From NCBI GenBank assembly GCA_024760905.1, contig CM045735.1, positions 24,167,249 to 24,231,248 on the forward strand: a DNA stretch of 64,000 nucleotides, in the 5' to 3' direction. Positions 47,080 to 58,865 of the stretch are shown here, piece after piece. The position numbers and the translations under genes are program-made. Source of the stretch: Plotosus lineatus. Lineage: Eukaryota > Chordata > Actinopteri > Siluriformes > Plotosidae. Under the pieces are notes generated by a model. The model searched no databases, was not told where the DNA came from, and saw nothing but the letters and a program-made list of their open reading frames with translations. How positions within the stretch are numbered: position 1 is the stretch's first letter; each line of letters opens with the position of its first letter.

Positions 47080-47232
47080 CTCTTCCACTATTCACCACGT
47101 CCACTAGCTTCTTTCCCTGTAAGATTTCCAGGTTCTAACAGGATTTATAGTTTAGAAGGATGGAATCATTTCTTTTTTAGAATAGGTATTAGCATAACAA
47201 CATACTGTATATCTGACCACAGCTTCGGGATA

Positions 47233-48127
47233 GATCAGGTCAGGTATGAGGGCATGCGCCGGGACGGCACTTCGCTGGGTTCACCAGCCGCTTCCACTCA
47301 TCCAGCCGTCTCCTGGTGATTGGCCAGGCCTGCGCAGGGCTCCTACCCCCTGGCAGGGCAGCCCTCAGCTGCGACAACTACGTCGCACACAGTCGTCCCC
47401 GCGATCGGCTCCAGCCCCTAGGATCCCAAACGGACAGGATCCGGTGTGCTGGGTCCAAAGGCGAGAAACGCGCCAAGTGCCCATAGTAGCGCAGCTGACG
47501 GTTGCGGATCAAGCAGGTTACTCTTACCATCCCTGCATCCCCGAGCACTTTCCGATTGGTAACAAAGTCCTACCAGCGGTATCCGAAGATGCGATGAAGG
47601 GAAGTCGTAACTAAGGAGTCTAGCAAAATTTGAGTAGAGCAAGACAGGGAGCACAAGGGAGCAAAAGACTCGGCTTTCGTCCACCTGCTCAGATACCTCG
47701 ACCGCCACACGGTCCTGTCCAGGAGTTCATCACCCCATAGGCTAGACCAAATCGACGATTGATCTCGGCCCTGCAATCAGTGGAATGGTGGACCACGCTG
47801 CCAAGGTAAGTGAAAGACTCCACGATCTCTACTCTTTCATGACCCACAGCGATTGAGTCAACAGCAGCATCCAAGAGGTCGCCGAAAGCCTGGATGTTGG
47901 TTTTGATCCAGGAGACTCGCAAACCAAGCGGTTCCGCCTCCTCACCCAGCAAACAGAGTCTCCGTCAGGACATCCACCGTTTCCGCGAAGATCACTGCAT
48001 CATCGGCAAAATCGAGATCAGTAATCCGAACCTCACCGAACGACACATCGCAGGCTGATCCACCCGATATCGCCGCCATGATCCAGTCCATTCAGTACTG
48101 CTACTGAAGAGAGTGGGGGCCAGAACA
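47233..48127 (-). pseudogene. Truncated non-LTR retrotransposon (Rex3/RTE-like) with TSD
   Basis: Minus-strand frames read CVLAPTLFSSS (motif B end), LGEEAEPLGLRVSWIKTNIQ, FTYLGSVVHHSTDCRAEIN, WRSRYLSRWTK, SLVLPVLLYS and HRIFGYRW, split by frameshifts. This is the second half of a reverse transcriptase of a widespread fish LINE, probably RTE/Rex3-like. The N-terminal half and endonuclease are absent. CACAGCTTCGGGATA stands at 47218-47232 and 48128-48142, a perfect 15-bp target duplication, so this is one 5'-truncated insertion. It differs clearly from the AAG-tailed RTE family elsewhere in the window. Confidence 0.8.
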
Positions 48128-48142
48128 CACAGCTTCGGGATA

Positions 48143-49550
<1,408 letters not shown>

Positions 49551-49730
49551 ATGATAACCAGAGCTGATAAGTGTCCTCACACCCAGTGGTGGAATGAGGA
49601 GCAAATGGGTAACACCCTGGGTGTGTTTGTGTTTAGACCACATATAATATCAGAACTCAAATGTTTAGCCTACCCTTTAAAGAATTGGAAACACATACAC
49701 TGCAGAAAGGATCACTATTTCAAGCTTTCT

Positions 49731-49756
49731 AAAAAAAAAAAAAAAAAAAAAAAAAA
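49731..49756. repeat. Poly(A) run
   Basis: Twenty-six A residues. No retrocopy recognised upstream. Confidence 0.9.
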
Positions 49757-50397
49757 GGGTTTACATTGAGATATGGCACCAAGAACATAAAAATAACATG
49801 AGATTCAGATTGCTTCCACAGCAACAGGAAATAGAAATTACAGGCATTAAGCAATCATATATTTACTTTCCTAATAAGTGAAAAATTGAAGTCACCAGAG
49901 AAAAATAAATATCTGAAATGGTCTTCATTTGTTTTAGGTATTCAATGATAATTTTTCAGATATGACTTTCAGAAATGTGAGGTAACGTGAGGTAACGCGA
50001 GCAAACTAGAAGGGTTTTTTTGGTCTACTAATTCTATAAAAATTCAACAAAATAAAAAAACATAAAGTATTAATGTAAAGTATCAAAAACATTTGAGCGT
50101 AATAAAAATTTTTATTTTTACTTTTAAGAATTCAGTAGGTTTTGTTTGTTTGTTTGTTTACACCATTTTAATGGATTACAGCCTTAAATATGCGAGTCAC
50201 AACAAAGAATTTCATCCCGGATTGGTCAAGGCCCGGGTTAACAATGACCGCCATCAGTGCTGTTAACCAACAGGGTGCTGGTGGAAATTGGAGTACTGTT
50301 GGTGGAAGACGTCGAAGAAGGAGAGGTGGGAAGTGTGTCCGTAGGCAGAGAGAGAAGAAGAAAGGTGTAAGTCTAGGACTGGAAGTAGGGACTTTGA

Positions 50398-52435
50398 ATG
50401 TTGGAACTACGACAGGAAGGTAGAGAGCTGGCTGACATGATGCAGAGGAGGAAGGTGGACATACTGTGTGTTCAGGAGACCAGGTGGAAAGGTAGCAAGG
50501 CTAGAAGCTTAGGAGCAGGGTTTAAGCTTTTTTTTCATGGTGTGGATGGGAAGAGAAATGGAGTAGGAGTCATCTTGAAGGAGGGGTTTGTCAGGAGTGT
50601 TCTAGAAGTGAAAAGAGTGTCAAACAGAGTGATGGGTCTCAAAGTTAGAAATTGAAGGCGTGATGTTCAATGTTGATAGTGCTTATGCCCCACAGGCAGA
50701 ATGTGAGCTAGAAGAGAAGGAGAGATTCTGGAGTGAGTTAGATGAAGTGATGCAGAGTTCCCCCAGAGGTGAAAGAGTGGTCATTGGGGCAGACTTCAAT
50801 GGACATGTTGGTGCAGGAAACCGAGGGGACGAGGAAGTGATGGGCAGGTTTGGTATTCAGGACAGGAACGCAGAGGGAAAGATGTTGGTAGATTTTGCAA
50901 AAAGGATGGAAATGGCTGTGGTGAATACTTTCTTCCAGAAGAGGCAGGAACATAGGGCGACTTATAAAAGCGGAGGTAGGAGCACCAGGTAGACATCTTG
51001 TGCAGGCGATGTAATTTGAAGGAAGTCAGGGACTGCAAAGTAGTAGTGGGTGAGAGTGTTGCCAAACAGCATAGGATGGGGGTGTGCAGAATGACGCTGA
51101 TGGTGAGGAAGGTGAAGAAGGCAAAGGCAGAGCAGAAGACAAAGTGGTGGAAGAGTGTCGTGTGGTCTTCAAGGAGTTGAAGCAGGCTTTGGGTGGTGAA
51201 GAAGTGTTTCCAGATGACTGAACAACTACAGCTAATGTGATCAGGAAGACAGGGAGGAGAGTTCTTGGTGTATCCTCTGGAAGGAAAATCGATAAGGAGA
51301 CTTGGTAGTGGAATGAGGAAGTGCAGGAGTGTGTACAAAGGAAGAGGTTAGCTAAGAAGAAATGGGATATTAAGATGACCGAAGAGAGTAAACAGGAGTA
51401 CAGGGAGACACAGCGTAAGGTGAAGGTAGCGGTGTCAAAGGCCAAACAGAGAGCGTATGATGACTTGTATGCTCGGATGGACAGTAAGGAGGGAGAAAAT
51501 GATTTATATAGGTTGGCACAGCAGAGAAACAGAGATGGGAAAGACGTGCAGCAAGTTAGAGTGATTAAGCACAGAGGGAAATGTATTGACTGATGACACA
51601 AGTGTGCTGGGAAGATGGAAAGAGTACTTTGAAGAGCTGATGAATGAGGAAAATGAGAGAGAAAAAAGAGTAGAAGAGGTGACTGTTGAGGACCAGGAAG
51701 TAGCAAAGATTAATAAGGGTGAAGTGAGGAGGGCATTGAAGAGGATGAAGAGTGGAAAGGCAGTTGGTCCTGATGACATACCGGTGGAGGTATGGAAGTG
51801 TCTAGGCGAGGTAGCAGTAGATTTCCTGACAAGAACATTCAACAAGGGCTTAGAGAGTGAGAGGATGCCGGAGGAATGGAGGAGGAGTGTGCTGGTGCCC
51901 ATTTTTAAGAACAAGGGAGACGTGCAGAGTTGTGGCATCTACAGAGGGATAAAGTTGATGAGCCATACAATGAAGTTATGGGAAACAATAGTGGAAGCTA
52001 GGCTAAGGGCAGAGGTCAGCATTTGTGAACAACAGTTTGGTCATGCCAAGAAAGAGCACCACAAATGCAGTGTTTGCCTTGAGGATGTTAATAGAAAAGT
52101 ACAGAGAAGGTCAGAAGGAGCTGCATTGTGCCTTTGTGGATCTGGAGAAAGCATATGACAGGGTGCCGAGAGAGGAACTGTGGTATTGCATGAGGAAGTC
52201 TGAAGTGGTAGAGAAGTTTGTTTGAGTGGTGCAGGACATGTATGAGAGATGTAAGACAGTGGTGAGGTGTGCTGTCGGTGTGACAGAAGAGTTCAAGGTG
52301 GAGGTCGGACTGCATCAAGGGTCAGCTCTGAGCACCTTCTTGTTTGCTATGGTGATGGACAGGCTGACAGACAAGGTTAGGCAAGATTCCTCATGGACTA
52401 TGATGTTTGCAGATGACATTGTGATGACATTGTGA
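50398..52435 (+). pseudogene. RTE copy B: endonuclease and RT N-terminal part
   Basis: Endonuclease motifs VDILCVQETRW, DSAYAPQ, GADFNGHVG are split over two frames (shift near 50650). A deletion and stops lie at 50985-51310. RT motifs follow: AVGPDDIPVEVWK, YRGIKLMSHTMK, AFVDLEKAYDRVPREE (motif A), VGLHQGSALS (motif B) and MMFADDIV (motif C), with frameshifts near 51590 and 52040 and a TGA near 52223. The inserted copy C separates this from the C-terminal part. Many lesions show an older copy than C. Confidence 0.85.
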
Positions 52436-52444
52436 AATGCAGCC

Positions 52445-53314
52445 ATGAGGAATGCAGCCATGAGGCGGGGGGGCACTAACCAGTGTCTCTCCCCCTTATG
52501 CCGGTCCCAAGCCCGGATAAATGCAGAGGGTTGCGACAGGAAGGGCATCCGGCGTAAAACTTCTGCCAAAAAAAAAAAAATGCAAATGATCAATACAGAA
52601 TTCATACCGGATCGGTCGAGGCCCGGGTTAACAACGACCGCCATCAGTGCTGTCAACCAACAGGGTGCTGATGGAAATTGGACTACTGTTGGTCGAAGAC
52701 GTCGAAGAAGGAGAGGCGGGAGGCGTGTCCGTAGGCAGAGAGAGAAGAGGAAAGGCGTGAGCCTCGGACTGAGAGTAGGGACTTTGAATGTTGGAACTAT
52801 GCAAGGAAAAGCTAGGGAGCTGGCTGACATGATGCAGAGGAGGAAGGTGGACATACTGTGTGTTCAGGAGACAAGGTGGAAAGGTAGAAAGGCTAAAAGC
52901 TTAGGAGCAGGGTTTAAACTGTTTTATAATGGTGTGGATGGGAAGAGAAATGGAGTAGGAGTCATCTTGAAGGAGGGGTTTGTCAGGAATGTTCTAGAAG
53001 TGAAAAGAGTGTCAGACAGAGTGATGAGTCTCAAGTTAGAAATTGAAGGCGTGATGGTCAATGTTGTTAGTGCTTATGCCCCACAGGCAGGATGTAAGCT
53101 AGAAGAGAAGGAGAGATTCTGGAGTGAGTTAGATGAAGTGATGCAGAGTACCGCCAGAGGTGAAAGAGTGGTCATTGGAGCAGACTTCAATGGACATGTT
53201 GGTGCAGGCAACAGAGGGGACGAGGAAGTGATGGGCAGGTTTGGTATCCAGGACAGGAACACAGAAGGACAGATGTTGATCGATTTTGCAAAAGGATGGA
53301 AATGGCTGTGGTGA
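52445..53314 (+). pseudogene. RTE copy C: endonuclease part
   Basis: Endonuclease of the same family with all visible motifs: VGTLNVGTM, VDILCVQETRW (Glu), VSAYAPQ, GADFNGHVGAG (Asp, Asn). The frame is open upstream into the 5' UTR, so the true start is uncertain. Likely candidates are the Met codons near 52580. One base is missing in the A-run near 53289 (copies A and B have one more A), which shifts the frame into the RT stretch below. Apart from that single loss the element would read through. The remaining endonuclease motifs (QVDYILCRR, QHRMVV) lie in the second stretch. Confidence 0.88.
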
Positions 53315-55575
53315 ATACTTTCTTCAAGAAGAAACAGAAGCATAGGGTGACTTATGAAAGCGGAGGTAAGAGCACACAGGTAGACTACATCTTGTGTAGG
53401 CGATGTAATTTGAAGGAAGTCAGTGACTGCAAAGTAGTAGTGGGTGAGAGTGTTGCCAAACAGCATAGGATGGTGGTGTGCAGGATGACACTGATGGTGA
53501 GAAAGGTGAAAAAGGCAAAGGCAGAGCAGAAGACAAAGTGGTGGAAGCTGAAAAAGGAAGAGTGTCGTGGTTTCTTCAAGGAGGAGTTGAAACAGGCTTT
53601 GGGTAGTCAGGAAGTGCTTCCAGAGGACTGGACAACCACAGCCAATGTGATCAGGGAGACCGGTAGGAGAGTACTTGGTGTGTCCTCTGGAAGGAAAGTA
53701 GATAAGGAGACTTGGTGGTGGAATGAGGAAGTGCAGGAGTGTGTACAAAAGAAGAGGTTAGCCAAGAAGAAGTGGGACATTGAGAGGACCGAAGAGAGTA
53801 AACAGGAGTACAGGGAGACACAGCGTAAGGCGAAGGTAGCGGTGTCAAAGGCCAAACAGAGGGCGTATGATGACTTGTATGATAGGTTGAACAGTAAGGA
53901 GGGAGAAAATGATCTATACAGGTTAGCCCAGCAGAGAAATAGAGATGGGAAAGACATGCAGCAAGTTAGAGTGATAAAGGACAGAGAGGGAAATGTATTG
54001 ACTGATGACAGAAGTGTGCTGGGAAGATGGAAAGAGTACTTTGAAGAGCTGATGAATGAGGAAAATGAGAGAGAAAAAAGAGTAGAAGGGGTGACCGTTG
54101 AGGAGCAGGAAGTAGCAAAGATTAGTAAGGGAGAAGTGAGGAGGGCATTGAAGAGGATGAAGAATGGAAAGGCAGTTGGCCCTGATGACATACCAGTTGA
54201 GGTATGGAAGTGTCTAGGGGAGGTAGCAGTAGATTTTCTGACAAGAATATTCAACAAGGTTTTAGAAAGTGAGCAGATGCCAGAGGAATGGAGGAGAAGT
54301 GTGCTTGTGCCCATTTTTAAGAACAAGGGCGATGTACAGAGTTGTGGCAACTACAGAGGGATAAAGTTGATGAGCCATACAATGAAGCTATGGGAAAGAA
54401 TAGTGGAAGCAAGACTAAGGGCAGAGGTCAGCATTTGTGAACAACAGTTTGGTTTCATGCCCAGAAAGAGCACCACAGATGCAGTGTTTGCTTTGAGGAT
54501 GTTAATAGAGAAGTACAGAGAAGGTCAGAAGGAGCTGCATTGTGCCTTTGTGGATCTGGAGAAAGCATATGACAGGGTGCCGAGAGAAGAACTGTGGTAT
54601 TGTATGAGGAAGTCTGGAGTGGCAGAGAAGTATGTTAGAGTGGTGCAGGACATGTATGATAGATGTAAGACAGTGGTGAGGTGTGCTGTCGGTGTGACAG
54701 AAGAGTTCAAGGTGGAGGTGGGACTGCATCAAGGGTCAGCTCTCAGCCTCTTCTTGTTTGCTATGGTGATGGACAGGCTAACAGATGAGGTTAGACAAGA
54801 ATCTCCATGGACTATGATGTTTGCAGATGACATAGTGATCTGTAGTGAGAGCAGAGACCGAGTGGAGGAAAATCTAGAGAGGTGGAGGTATGCCCTGGAA
54901 AGGAGGGGATTGAAGGTTAGCCTCAGTAAGACAGAATACATGTGTGTGAACGACAAGGACCCAAGAGGAACTTTGAGGTTACAGGGGGCAGAGATAAAGA
55001 AGGTGGAGGATTTTAAGTACTTAGGCTCAACAATCCAGAGCAATGGAGAGTGTGGAAAAGAGGTGAAGAAGCGCGTGCAGGCAGGTTGGAATGGATGGAG
55101 AAAAGTGTCCGGTGTGATGTGTGATAGGAGAGTATCGGCAAGAATGAAGGGAAAAGTGTACAAGACGGTGATGAGGCCAGCAATGTTGTATGGTTTAGAG
55201 ACAGTGGCCCTGGGGAAAAGACAGGAGTCAGAGTTGGAGGTAGCAGAGATGAAAATGTTGAGGTTCTCTTTGGGAGTAACGAGGATGGATAGGATCAGAA
55301 ATGAGTACATCAGAGGGACAGCACATGTTAGATGTTTTGGAGACAAAGTCAGAGAGGCTAGATTGAGATGGTTTGGACATGTACAGAGGAGGGATAGTGA
55401 GTATATTGGTCGTAGGATGCTGAGGTTGGAACTACCAGGCAAAAGGCCCAGAGGAAGACCAAAGAGAAGATTTATGGATGCGGTGAAGGCGGACATGAAG
55501 GTCGTTGGAGTAAGAGTAGAAGATGCAGAGGATAGGGAGAGATGGAGGCAGATCATTTGCTGTGGCGACCCCTGA
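53296..55575 (+). pseudogene. RTE copy C: endonuclease end and complete reverse transcriptase, 759 codons
   Basis: Continuous frame from the end of the endonuclease (STQVDYILCRR, about residues 28-38; KQHRMVVC) through the full RT: AVGPDDIPVEVWK, GNYRGIKLMSHTMK, FGFMPRKSTTDAV, AFVDLEKAYDRVPREE (motif A), VGLHQGSALS (motif B), MMFADDIVI (motif C), KVSLSKTEYM, KYLGSTIQSNGE, then RLRWFGHVQRRDSEY and a basic segment PGKRPRGRPKRRF, ending CCGDP just before the 3' UTR. All catalytic Asp residues are present. No RNase H or ORF1. It is the best preserved copy here and the likeliest recent insertion. Confidence 0.92.
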
Positions 55576-55616
55576 AGGGAACAGCCGAAAGGAAAAGAAG
55601 AAGAAGAAGAAAGAAG

Positions 55617-56355
55617 ATTGTGATCTGTAGTGAGAGCAGAGAACAAGCGAAGGAAAATCTAGAGAGGTGGAGGTATGCCCTGGAAAGGAGAAGAATGAAG
55701 GTTCGCCTCAGTAAGACAGAATACATGTGTATGAATGACAAGGACCCAAGAGGAACGGTAAGGTTACAAGGAGCAGAGATAAGGAAGGTGGAGGATTTTA
55801 AATACTTAGGCTCAACAATCCAGAGCAGTGGAGAGTGTGGAAAAGAGGTGAAGAAGCGTGGCAGGTTGGAATGATTGGAGAAAAGTGTTCGGTGTGATGT
55901 GTGATAGGAGGGTATCAGAAAGAATGAAAGGAAAAGTGTACAAGACGGTGTTGAGGCCACCGAGGTTGTATGGTTTAGAAACAGTGGCCCTAGGGAAAAG
56001 ACAGGAGGCAGAGCTGGAGGTAGCAGAGATGAAAAGGTTGAGGTTCTCTTTGGGAGTAACGAGGAAGGATCGGATCAGGAATGAGCACATCAAAGGGACA
56101 GCATATGTAAGAGGTTTTGGAGACAAAGTCAGAGAGGCTAGATTGGGATGGTTTGGACATGTACAGAGGAGGGATAGTAGACATATTGGTAGTAGGATGC
56201 TGAGGTTGGAACTACCAGGCAGAAGGTCTAGAGGAAAACCAAAGAGACGATTCATGGATGTGGTGAAGGAGAACATGAAGGTAGTTGGTGTAAGAGAAGA
56301 ATATGCAAAGGATAGGGTGAGATGGAGGCAGAGGATTCGCTGTGGCGACTCTTGA
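55617..56355 (+). pseudogene. RTE copy B: RT C-terminal part
   Basis: Resumes at IVICSESREQAKENLERW, continuing the motif C broken at 52435, then KVEDFKYLGSTIQSSGE. A one-step frameshift near 55860 is followed by LGVTRKDRIRNEHIKG, RLGWFGHVQRRDSRH and PGRRSRGKPKRRF to the stop at 56355. It shows directly that copy C inserted into an existing RTE reverse transcriptase. Confidence 0.9.
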
Positions 56356-56396
56356 AGGGAAAAGCCGAAAGGAAAAGAAGAAGAGGCTTAAACATG

Positions 56397-56798
56397 TAGC
56401 TCGATGCTATGCAGCTAACTCCCTGCTAACCAGCCAGCTCTGGGCTAACTGGATCTTGACAAAAAGAAACAAAGTATGGAATGAACGGTTTTAGTAATAT
56501 AACTTTTCAACAAATGGAATACTTCCGAATGAGAGCCTTTAATTAACCAGCTAAATCTCTCTTCACCAACTAGCCCTGTGCTAACCAGCTTTCCACAAGG
56601 CAACACAATATAGAATTAAAGTATTTTATAATAAGTTTGTATTTTGTTTGTTTTTTATGAAATGCCATTTATTAGAGTGGCTTTAGCTAAACAGCTAGCA
56701 GGAGGGGGCACAATGGTAATACTGTACTTTTGCAAGCCTCTGAATATTGTACAGTCTGACTTGATTCTGTTCATGTGACTATTTTCAATTATTTCCTG
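56397..56798. other. Intergenic, nothing recognised
   Basis: No named feature. Confidence 0.4.
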
Positions 56799-56813
56799 AA
56801 GATGGGGATAAAA

Positions 56814-57111
56814 GTCTGTTGGGTTTTTACACCCAAGCCTCACGGCTCATCAGGCCAGTGCTTATTCCCGGTTTCCATATCGTGAAGCGACCAGGAGTTC
56901 AATTCCCCCTGGATGGGACGCTAGTCCATTGCAGGTTACCTTCCCAGTATATTTTTACTGGTACCTATTTATACTGCTGGGCGAACAGAGGCACATTTGT
57001 GGTTAAGACCTTGCCCAGGGGTTTTAGCACAGTGAGGGTCTCGTGGGATTCAAATTCACAACCTCCCGATCATGAGTGCAGCACCCTAACCTCTACGCCA
57101 CTGGCCCCACA
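56814..57111 (-). mobile_element. tRNA-derived SINE, family 2, with 14-bp TSD
   Basis: Reversed: GGGGCCAGTGGCGTAGAGGT head, body with CCCAGCAGTATAAATAGGT (variant), CTGGTCGCTTCACGATATGG end and GGTGTAAAAACCC. AAGATGGGGATAAA flanks it at about 56799 and 57112. Confidence 0.88.
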
Positions 57112-57125
57112 AAGATGGGGATAAA

Positions 57126-57879
57126 GTTCCTGAATATTCCCCAAAAAAGAATGGCACAGAAATCCACCAAGCCTAATTACTGTAGTTTTATTATATGCCA
57201 AACTCTACCTAAATGAAGTACTTAAAATAACATTTTTAGGGTTTATGCGTTAATGGTTGATGGGTTTTTTTTTAAGCATGACAGTGGCAGGTGGACTCGG
57301 AACCTGCACAGATGTTTGTGAGACAAGCATTGCAAGCAGAGCAGAGCAATTTTCTGCTATATTTATCAACTTTGTACTAAGTTTCCACAAATGACAACTA
57401 GTGCTAAAAATTTCAGGAGGATGCAGTTGTGCAGTTGGATGTCAGAGAATAAATAATCTAAGGGATCTCACGAATCAAAACACATCTTAAACTAACAGAA
57501 TTTGGGGAAATATAATCTAATACTTTCATGAAAAGCACACTTCTTAAACTTGTTGAGCCTTAAAATGAACAGTAGGAGTCCTACTACTCATTTTTTTACC
57601 CATAGCTCATTTAAGTTGTCAAAATTTTAAAGACTTTTTTGTTAATGTAAGCGTTTCAAATTTTAACCGAAGCCCCAAACTTGTCTGCTGCCACCTTCTG
57701 GCTGACTGATGTGATGCAAGTTGGATACATTTTTCCTACACCCTAGGATTCCCCAGACTCTTCTATTGAACAGAAGCTTACCCTTTGCATACCCTGGGGC
57801 ATGGTGTCCATGACCTCCCCGATTTGAGAGAATCACGATGAGCATGGAGGGTTTTGGGATCAAATTCTGATGATTTTGC
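57126..57879. other. Intergenic, possibly upstream part of the element at 57.9 kb
   Basis: No clear frame. The segment after about 57660 may belong to the relic that follows but is too degenerate to read. Confidence 0.4.
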
Positions 57880-58865
57880 TGATAGGTAACCTAAGTGTCT
57901 ATCAACAATGTGTTCATGTGGCAAGAGGTTTGACATAGACCACACAATGTCTTGTATGAAAGATGGTTTTATCCACAGACGACATGACGATGTTCGAGAT
58001 CCTTTCGCATATTTACTTAAAGAAGTCAATTACGATGTTCAAGTTGAACCACCACTCGAACCATTAACTGGAGAAACATTCCTTGGGAGTACCACTACAG
58101 CAGAAGAAGCTAGACTAGACATCAGTGCAAGAGGATTTTGGCAGAGAGGGCAATGTGCATTCTATGATGTAAAGGTGCTTAACCCTTTTGCAAAGAGCCA
58201 TCTCAACCAAAAACTCAGCACCAACTTTACCATAAATGAGATTGAGAAGAAGCTTGAATACAATCGTCGCATAATAGAGGTTGAACAGGGTTTGCTAACA
58301 CTGCTCGTTTTTACACCATATGGTGGCCTGGTGGTAAAGGGCACTGGATTGCTGATCCTAAGGTTGGAGGTTCGAGCCCCACTCTCCACAAGGTTGTCAC
58401 TATCCCCCCAGTGCAGCTAACTGGGTTATCAAAGGCTGGCCATGTCTCTCACTGTCTATGGTGAGAGGTTCATGTAAAAGTACCATAACTGACTTTTGTC
58501 AAGAGTAGCTGCATAGCCGTCAGTCTATTTCTGCCCCTTGCTAAAGGGTTGTGTCAGGAAGGGCACCCGATGTAAAAACATGCCAAATCAAACATGTGAA
58601 TCAGATGATTCACTGTTGCGACCCCTGAAAAAAAAGGGAAAAGCCAAAAGGAAAAGAAGAAGATGGAGGTAATGGAAGAGAAACAGAAAGATTCATTTCT
58701 GAACTCGCATAAAAACGTTCAAAGAAGAAACAAATTGACTATAGTATTATAATGAACTGGATAAGCATGAAACTATCTGTAAATCTGATCAGATCAGCTG
58801 TGCTGTGCTTGAGAGGAAGCAGGAGTTTAAATACAGGACATAATGATATTGCTAATGTACAGTGT
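57880..58865 (+). pseudogene. Relic ORF: zinc-knuckle plus nuclease-like domain, split by a SINE
   Basis: The first part (to about 58326) reads MCSCGKRFDIDHTMSCMKDG, HRRHDDVRDPFAYLLKEV, EEARLDISARGFWQRGQCAF, YDVKVLNPFAKSH and RRIIEVEQG, ending VFTPYGG. After the SINE (58327-58662) the protein resumes in frame order with GGNGRETERFISELA, a stop, IIMNWISMKLSVNLIRSAVL and CLRGSRSLNTG. It resembles a C-terminal region I remember from multicopy, probably retroelement-encoded, proteins of fish and cnidarians. The CxC-x7-H-x4-C knuckle, RH motif, then LD and a spaced DVKV suggest a PD-(D/E)XK-type nuclease, as in restriction-like LINE endonucleases. That is inference. Family and clade are not established. 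Confidence 0.55.
58327..58662 (+). mobile_element. tRNA-SINE family 1, RTE-type tail
   Basis: Head CCTGGTGGTAAAGGGCACTG, B box GAGGTTCGAGCCCCACTC, the body, GGGTTGTGTCAGGAAGGGCA and ATGCCAAATCAAACATGTGA (RTE 5' UTR-like), then GATTCACTGTTGCGACCCCT and AAAAGGAAAAGAAGAAG (RTE 3' end with AAG tail). ATGGTGG and ATGGAGG flank it. Confidence 0.9.

Larger units (their letters stand above)
52436..55616 (+). mobile_element. RTE-type LINE copy C, full length, nested in copy B
   Basis: Starts AATGCAGCCATGAGG (twice in a row), has the 5' UTR with AAGCCCGGATAAATGCAGAG and GGAAGGGCATCCGGCGTAAA, both protein domains, and ends GGAACAGCCGAAAGG with an AAG tail. ATTGTGA flanks it at 52429-52435 and 55617-55623. 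Just before the left copy, ATGACATTGTG is duplicated in tandem (from 52413). 3.18 kb. Confidence 0.93.
50193..56386 (+). mobile_element. RTE-type LINE copy B, interrupted by copy C
   Basis: Two parts, 50193-52435 and 55617-56386, form one element. The first runs from the late 5' UTR to the RT motif C. The second resumes at the next base of the same motif and ends in GGAAAAGAAGAAGAGG. Flanks CTTAAATATG (50183-50192) and CTTAAACATG (56387-56396) fit a 10-bp target duplication with one change. The first 100 or so bases of the 5' UTR are missing. Confidence 0.9.

Noticed and set aside
49731..49756. Poly(A) tail of a processed pseudogene
   Set aside because: No gene-like sequence or target duplication was found in front of the A-run.
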